This document shows positions 7,935-9,342 of a DNA stretch of 9,342 bases, in pieces. The notes below the pieces were generated by a model that worked only from the letters and a program-made list of their open reading frames with translations, searched no databases and was not told where the DNA came from. The position numbers and the translations under genes are program-made. Source of the DNA: Bacteroidota bacterium (lineage in GTDB: Bacteria; Bacteroidota; Bacteroidia; Chitinophagales; Chitinophagaceae); NCBI GenBank assembly GCA_023392185.1, contig JAEVZP010000031.1, positions 1 through 9,342 on the forward strand, read 5' to 3'. Each line of letters opens with the position of its first letter. Position 1 is the stretch's first letter.

Positions 7935-7963
7935 ACCCGTCAGGTTTCAAAAACCTGACGGGT
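7935..7963. terminator. Hairpin between convergent mscS and queE; probable bidirectional terminator
   Basis: The arms 7935-7947 and 7951-7963 are exact reverse complements with a 3-nt loop. On the plus strand, T residues follow (7963-7966). On the minus strand, the arm is followed by GTTTTC. It lies 30 bp after the mscS stop and 44 bp after the queE stop, so it can serve both genes. The 29 nt are identical to the centre of the hairpin at 5089-5133. Confidence 0.72.
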
Positions 7964-8006
7964 TTTCCGAGGTGCACAAGGCAAAAGAAATCTTCTGGCC
8001 TGGTGA

Positions 8007-8603
8007 CTATGGAATATCCAGGTACTTGTGTGTTTGCAGCGAGAGCGTCCATTTGGGGTTTTCCCGGACATACTCCAGAATCATCGGCGTCAGCGCCTCG
8101 CGCTTGCTCCATTCGGTTTGCAGGTAGAGGCGGCAATCGGGGGAAACCTGCGCGGCATATAGTTCGGCCCACGCAAAATCCGAGCGGTTGAAAACAATGA
8201 TTTTCAGCTCGTGCGCCAAGGGCAGAATCTCCGGCAGAGGTGCTTTAAATTTCTTCGGCGAAAGGGTAATCCAATCCGGATTTCCGGAAACCGGGCTGGT
8301 GCCAGACGTTTCGATGTGAATCCGGAACCCCTTTGCCTTCAACCCGGCCGTCAGCGCCGTGAGGTCATGCATGGTGGGCTCGCCGCCGGTAATTACAGCC
8401 AGCCGGCCCGGATGTGCGGCCGCCGCCGCCACGATTGCTTCCACCGTCATTGGCGGATGTGTATCTACCGGCCAGCTGTCCTTTACGTCGCACCACACGC
8501 AGCCCACATCGCAGCCGCCCAGGCGGATAAAATAGGCCGCCCGGCCGCTGTACGCCCCTTCGCCCTGAAGGGTGTAGAAATGTTCCATTACGGGGTAGGT
8601 CAT
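8007..8603 (-). CDS. queE: 7-carboxy-7-deazaguanine synthase (radical SAM)
   Basis: A cytoplasmic radical SAM enzyme that converts 6-carboxy-5,6,7,8-tetrahydropterin to 7-carboxy-7-deazaguanine on the way to preQ0 and queuosine in tRNA. The protein has 198 aa, at the short end of the family. It opens with YTLQGEGAYSG (10-20), the usual QueE N-terminus. The 4Fe-4S cluster motif C31-x3-C35-x2-C38 follows in GGCDVGCVWCD. Further family blocks are ITGGEP (71-76), HIETSGT (96-102), LSPKKFKAPLP (114-124) and the terminal LSLQTHKYLDIP (187-198). The ATG at 8603 is used; Met6 would also fit, and no Shine-Dalgarno sequence separates them. The gene converges on mscS and lies downstream of folD on the same strand. 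A repeat array begins 6 bp before its start. Other queuosine genes are not in view. Confidence 0.95.
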   Translation of the reverse strand: MTYPVMEHFYTLQGEGAYSGRAAYFIRLGGCDVGCVWCDVKDSWPVDTHPPMTVEAIVAAAAAHPGRLAVITGGEPTMHDLTALTAGLKAKGFRIHIETSGTSPVSGNPDWITLSPKKFKAPLPEILPLAHELKIIVFNRSDFAWAELYAAQVSPDCRLYLQTEWSKREALTPMILEYVRENPKWTLSLQTHKYLDIP

Positions 8604-8609
8604 AGGAGA

Positions 8610-8691
8610 GTTGGAAGCACTTCGTGCTGTTGGAGCTTCGCGTTGCCCTTCGACAAGCTCAGGGTGACTAACGTTGGAGCCTTCGGCGTTG
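8610..8691 (+). repeat. GTTGGAGC array upstream of queE (inverted relative to queE)
   Basis: GTTGGA words lie at 8610, 8629 and 8673, with GTTG at 8642 and 8688. The spacers are hairpins with a TTC loop: AGCAC-TTC-GTGCT (8616-8628), GC-TTC-GC (8635-8641) and GCC-TTC-GGC (8679-8687). Relative to queE this is the GCTCCAAC orientation, as upstream of mscS. Bases 8673-8691 are the exact reverse complement of 6659-6677. A different repeat, at 8646-8664, sits inside the array. Confidence 0.75.
8646..8664. repeat. CCCTTCGACAAGCTCAGGG dispersed repeat
   Basis: This imperfect inverted repeat (CCCT...AGGG arms) closely matches a short sequence that I recall recurring between genes in many unrelated bacterial genomes. 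It stands between the GTTG at 8642 and the GTTGGA at 8673, as if it had replaced or split one spacer. The recognition is from memory. Confidence 0.5.
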
Positions 8692-8698
8692 TTTTACT

Positions 8699-8730
8699 GT
8701 AAAATACTAAAAATGAATATGGGGAGCAAG
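8699..8730 (-). promoter_or_regulatory. Candidate queE promoter in the AT-rich core
   Basis: On the minus strand, CTTG (8730-8727) and TATTTTAC (8706-8699) resemble the Bacteroidota -33 and -7 boxes, with a 20-bp spacer. Each box is a partial match. Transcription would start about where the upstream array begins (8691), so the array would form the 5' untranslated region of queE. The inverted repeat TTTTAC-T-GTAAAA (8692-8704) overlaps the -7 box and could be an operator. The rest of the core (8731-8779) shows nothing recognisable. Confidence 0.35.
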
Positions 8731-8779
8731 AAAGAAAGCCCTTAACAGGTTGGATTAAAGAGGTGGAGATTCAATCTCA

Positions 8780-8859
8780 CCAACGGCGAAGCCTCCAACG
8801 CCAACGGCTCCAGCACAACGTTCCAACGCCGTAGGCTCCAACGCGCCTCGCGCTACGCG
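8780..8859 (-). repeat. GTTGGAGC array downstream of folD (sense orientation)
   Basis: Read on the minus strand, it starts in a mini-hairpin CGCG-TAG-CGCG whose loop is the folD stop codon (8855-8853). GTTGGAGC-type words follow, with spacers GCC-TAC-GGC (8836-8828) and GGC-TTC-GCC (8793-8785). It has the same orientation relative to its upstream gene as the array after dapD, and 37 nt align with it at 31 positions by eye (8842-8806 against 6386-6422). Confidence 0.75.
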
Positions 8860-9342
8860 CCCTGCCAGGCCCGCAGCGTATTCATCATCAGCCCGCAAAT
8901 GGTCATGGGGCCAACGCCTTTGGGAACGGGCGTGATGTAAGAACACTTCGGAGCCACGGTGTCAAAATCTACGTCGCCGACGAGGCGGCTGCCGGATTTT
9001 CGGGACGGATCGGCAATGCGGTTGATGCCCACATCAATTACGATAGCGCCTTCCTTTACCATATCGGCCGTCACGAATCCGGGTTTGCCGATGGCGGCTA
9101 CAATCACGTCGGCCTCGCGGCAGATTTCGGCCAGGTTTTGAGTGCGCGAGTGGGTGAGCGTTACGGTGGCATTGCCGCCTGCACCGGCACGGCTCAGGAG
9201 AATGCTCATCGGCGTACCCACAATATGCGAACGGCCAATCACCACCGCGTGTTTTCCGGAAACGTCAATGCCGTATTCCTTGAGGAGCAACTGAATGCCA
9301 AAAGGCGTGGCGGGCAGAATAGTGGGTTGGCCCAGCACCATA
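8853..9342 (-). CDS. folD: Bifunctional methylenetetrahydrofolate dehydrogenase / cyclohydrolase (C-terminal part)
   Basis: A cytoplasmic enzyme of one-carbon metabolism that interconverts 5,10-methylene-, 5,10-methenyl- and 10-formyl-tetrahydrofolate with NAD(P). Only the last 162 codons are in the window; the gene enters from the right edge, and the Met at 9341 is internal. The N-terminal catalytic part, with the active-site lysine, is therefore not seen. The visible part is the NAD(P)-binding Rossmann domain: LPATPFGIQLL, the nucleotide-binding loop GRSHIVGTPMSILL, READVIVAAIGKPGFV, MVKEGAIVIDVGINRI, VGDVDFDTV and the signature PVPKGVGPMTICGLMMNT. The last motif has Lys where many homologues have Gly (PVPGGVGPMT); I regard this as family variation. 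The protein ends normally at Ala, then TAG at 8855-8853. The repeat array starts at that stop, and queE follows 249 bp downstream on the same strand. Confidence 0.95.
   Translation of the reverse strand, partial: MVLGQPTILPATPFGIQLLLKEYGIDVSGKHAVVIGRSHIVGTPMSILLSRAGAGGNATVTLTHSRTQNLAEICREADVIVAAIGKPGFVTADMVKEGAIVIDVGINRIADPSRKSGSRLVGDVDFDTVAPKCSYITPVPKGVGPMTICGLMMNTLRAWQGA

Noticed and set aside
6961..8172. A 403-codon open frame on the minus strand overlapping mscS and the end of queE
   Set aside because: It runs antisense through conserved MscS coding sequence and the hairpin between the genes, then overlaps queE in another frame. It shows no domain.

Overview
The window looks like chromosomal DNA of a member of the Bacteroidota, GC-moderate and gene-dense. 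The evidence is indirect. The tRNA gene is preceded by a TTTG / TAnnTTTG promoter pair, the pattern known for the Bacteroidota primary sigma factor. None of the genes whose start is visible has a Shine-Dalgarno sequence. The tRNA does not encode CCA. I cannot name a genus.

Layout, left to right. (1) 2-4954 (+): most of a very large CheR-type methyltransferase / multi-PAS / GAF / histidine kinase protein, cut by the left edge. (2) 4955-5369: about 415 bp without a gene. It holds palindromes and a perfect 21-bp-stem hairpin, and ends in a promoter. (3) 5370-5444 (+): tRNA-Val(UAC) with its own terminator. (4) 5567-6373 (+): dapD, for lysine and diaminopimelate synthesis. (5) 6374-6729: a repeat-bounded intergenic region. 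(6) 6730-7905 (+): an MscS-family mechanosensitive channel. (7) 7906-8006: a convergent gap with a hairpin that can serve both strands. (8) 8007-8603 (-): queE, for queuosine/7-deazaguanine synthesis. (9) 8604-8852: a second repeat-bounded intergenic region. (10) 8853-9342 (-): the C-terminal part of folD, cut by the right edge. The genes are ordinary and functionally unrelated housekeeping and sensory genes. I see no phage, plasmid, CRISPR or defence genes.

The unusual content is between the genes. The dapD-to-mscS and folD-to-queE intervals lie on opposite strands but share one architecture. On the sense strand, a GTTGGAGC-type array starts at the stop codon of the upstream gene. An AT-richer core follows. 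An inverted array (GCTCCAAC) then runs up to the start codon of the downstream gene. The spacers between the GTTGGA words are often tiny hairpins with three-base loops. Separately, the palindrome TTTCCGGAAA occurs nine times, in both intergenic and coding DNA and in different reading frames, far above chance. A 29-nt hairpin is repeated exactly at two gene ends. These three repeat families are the best candidates for undescribed biology here. Their function is not readable from the sequence.
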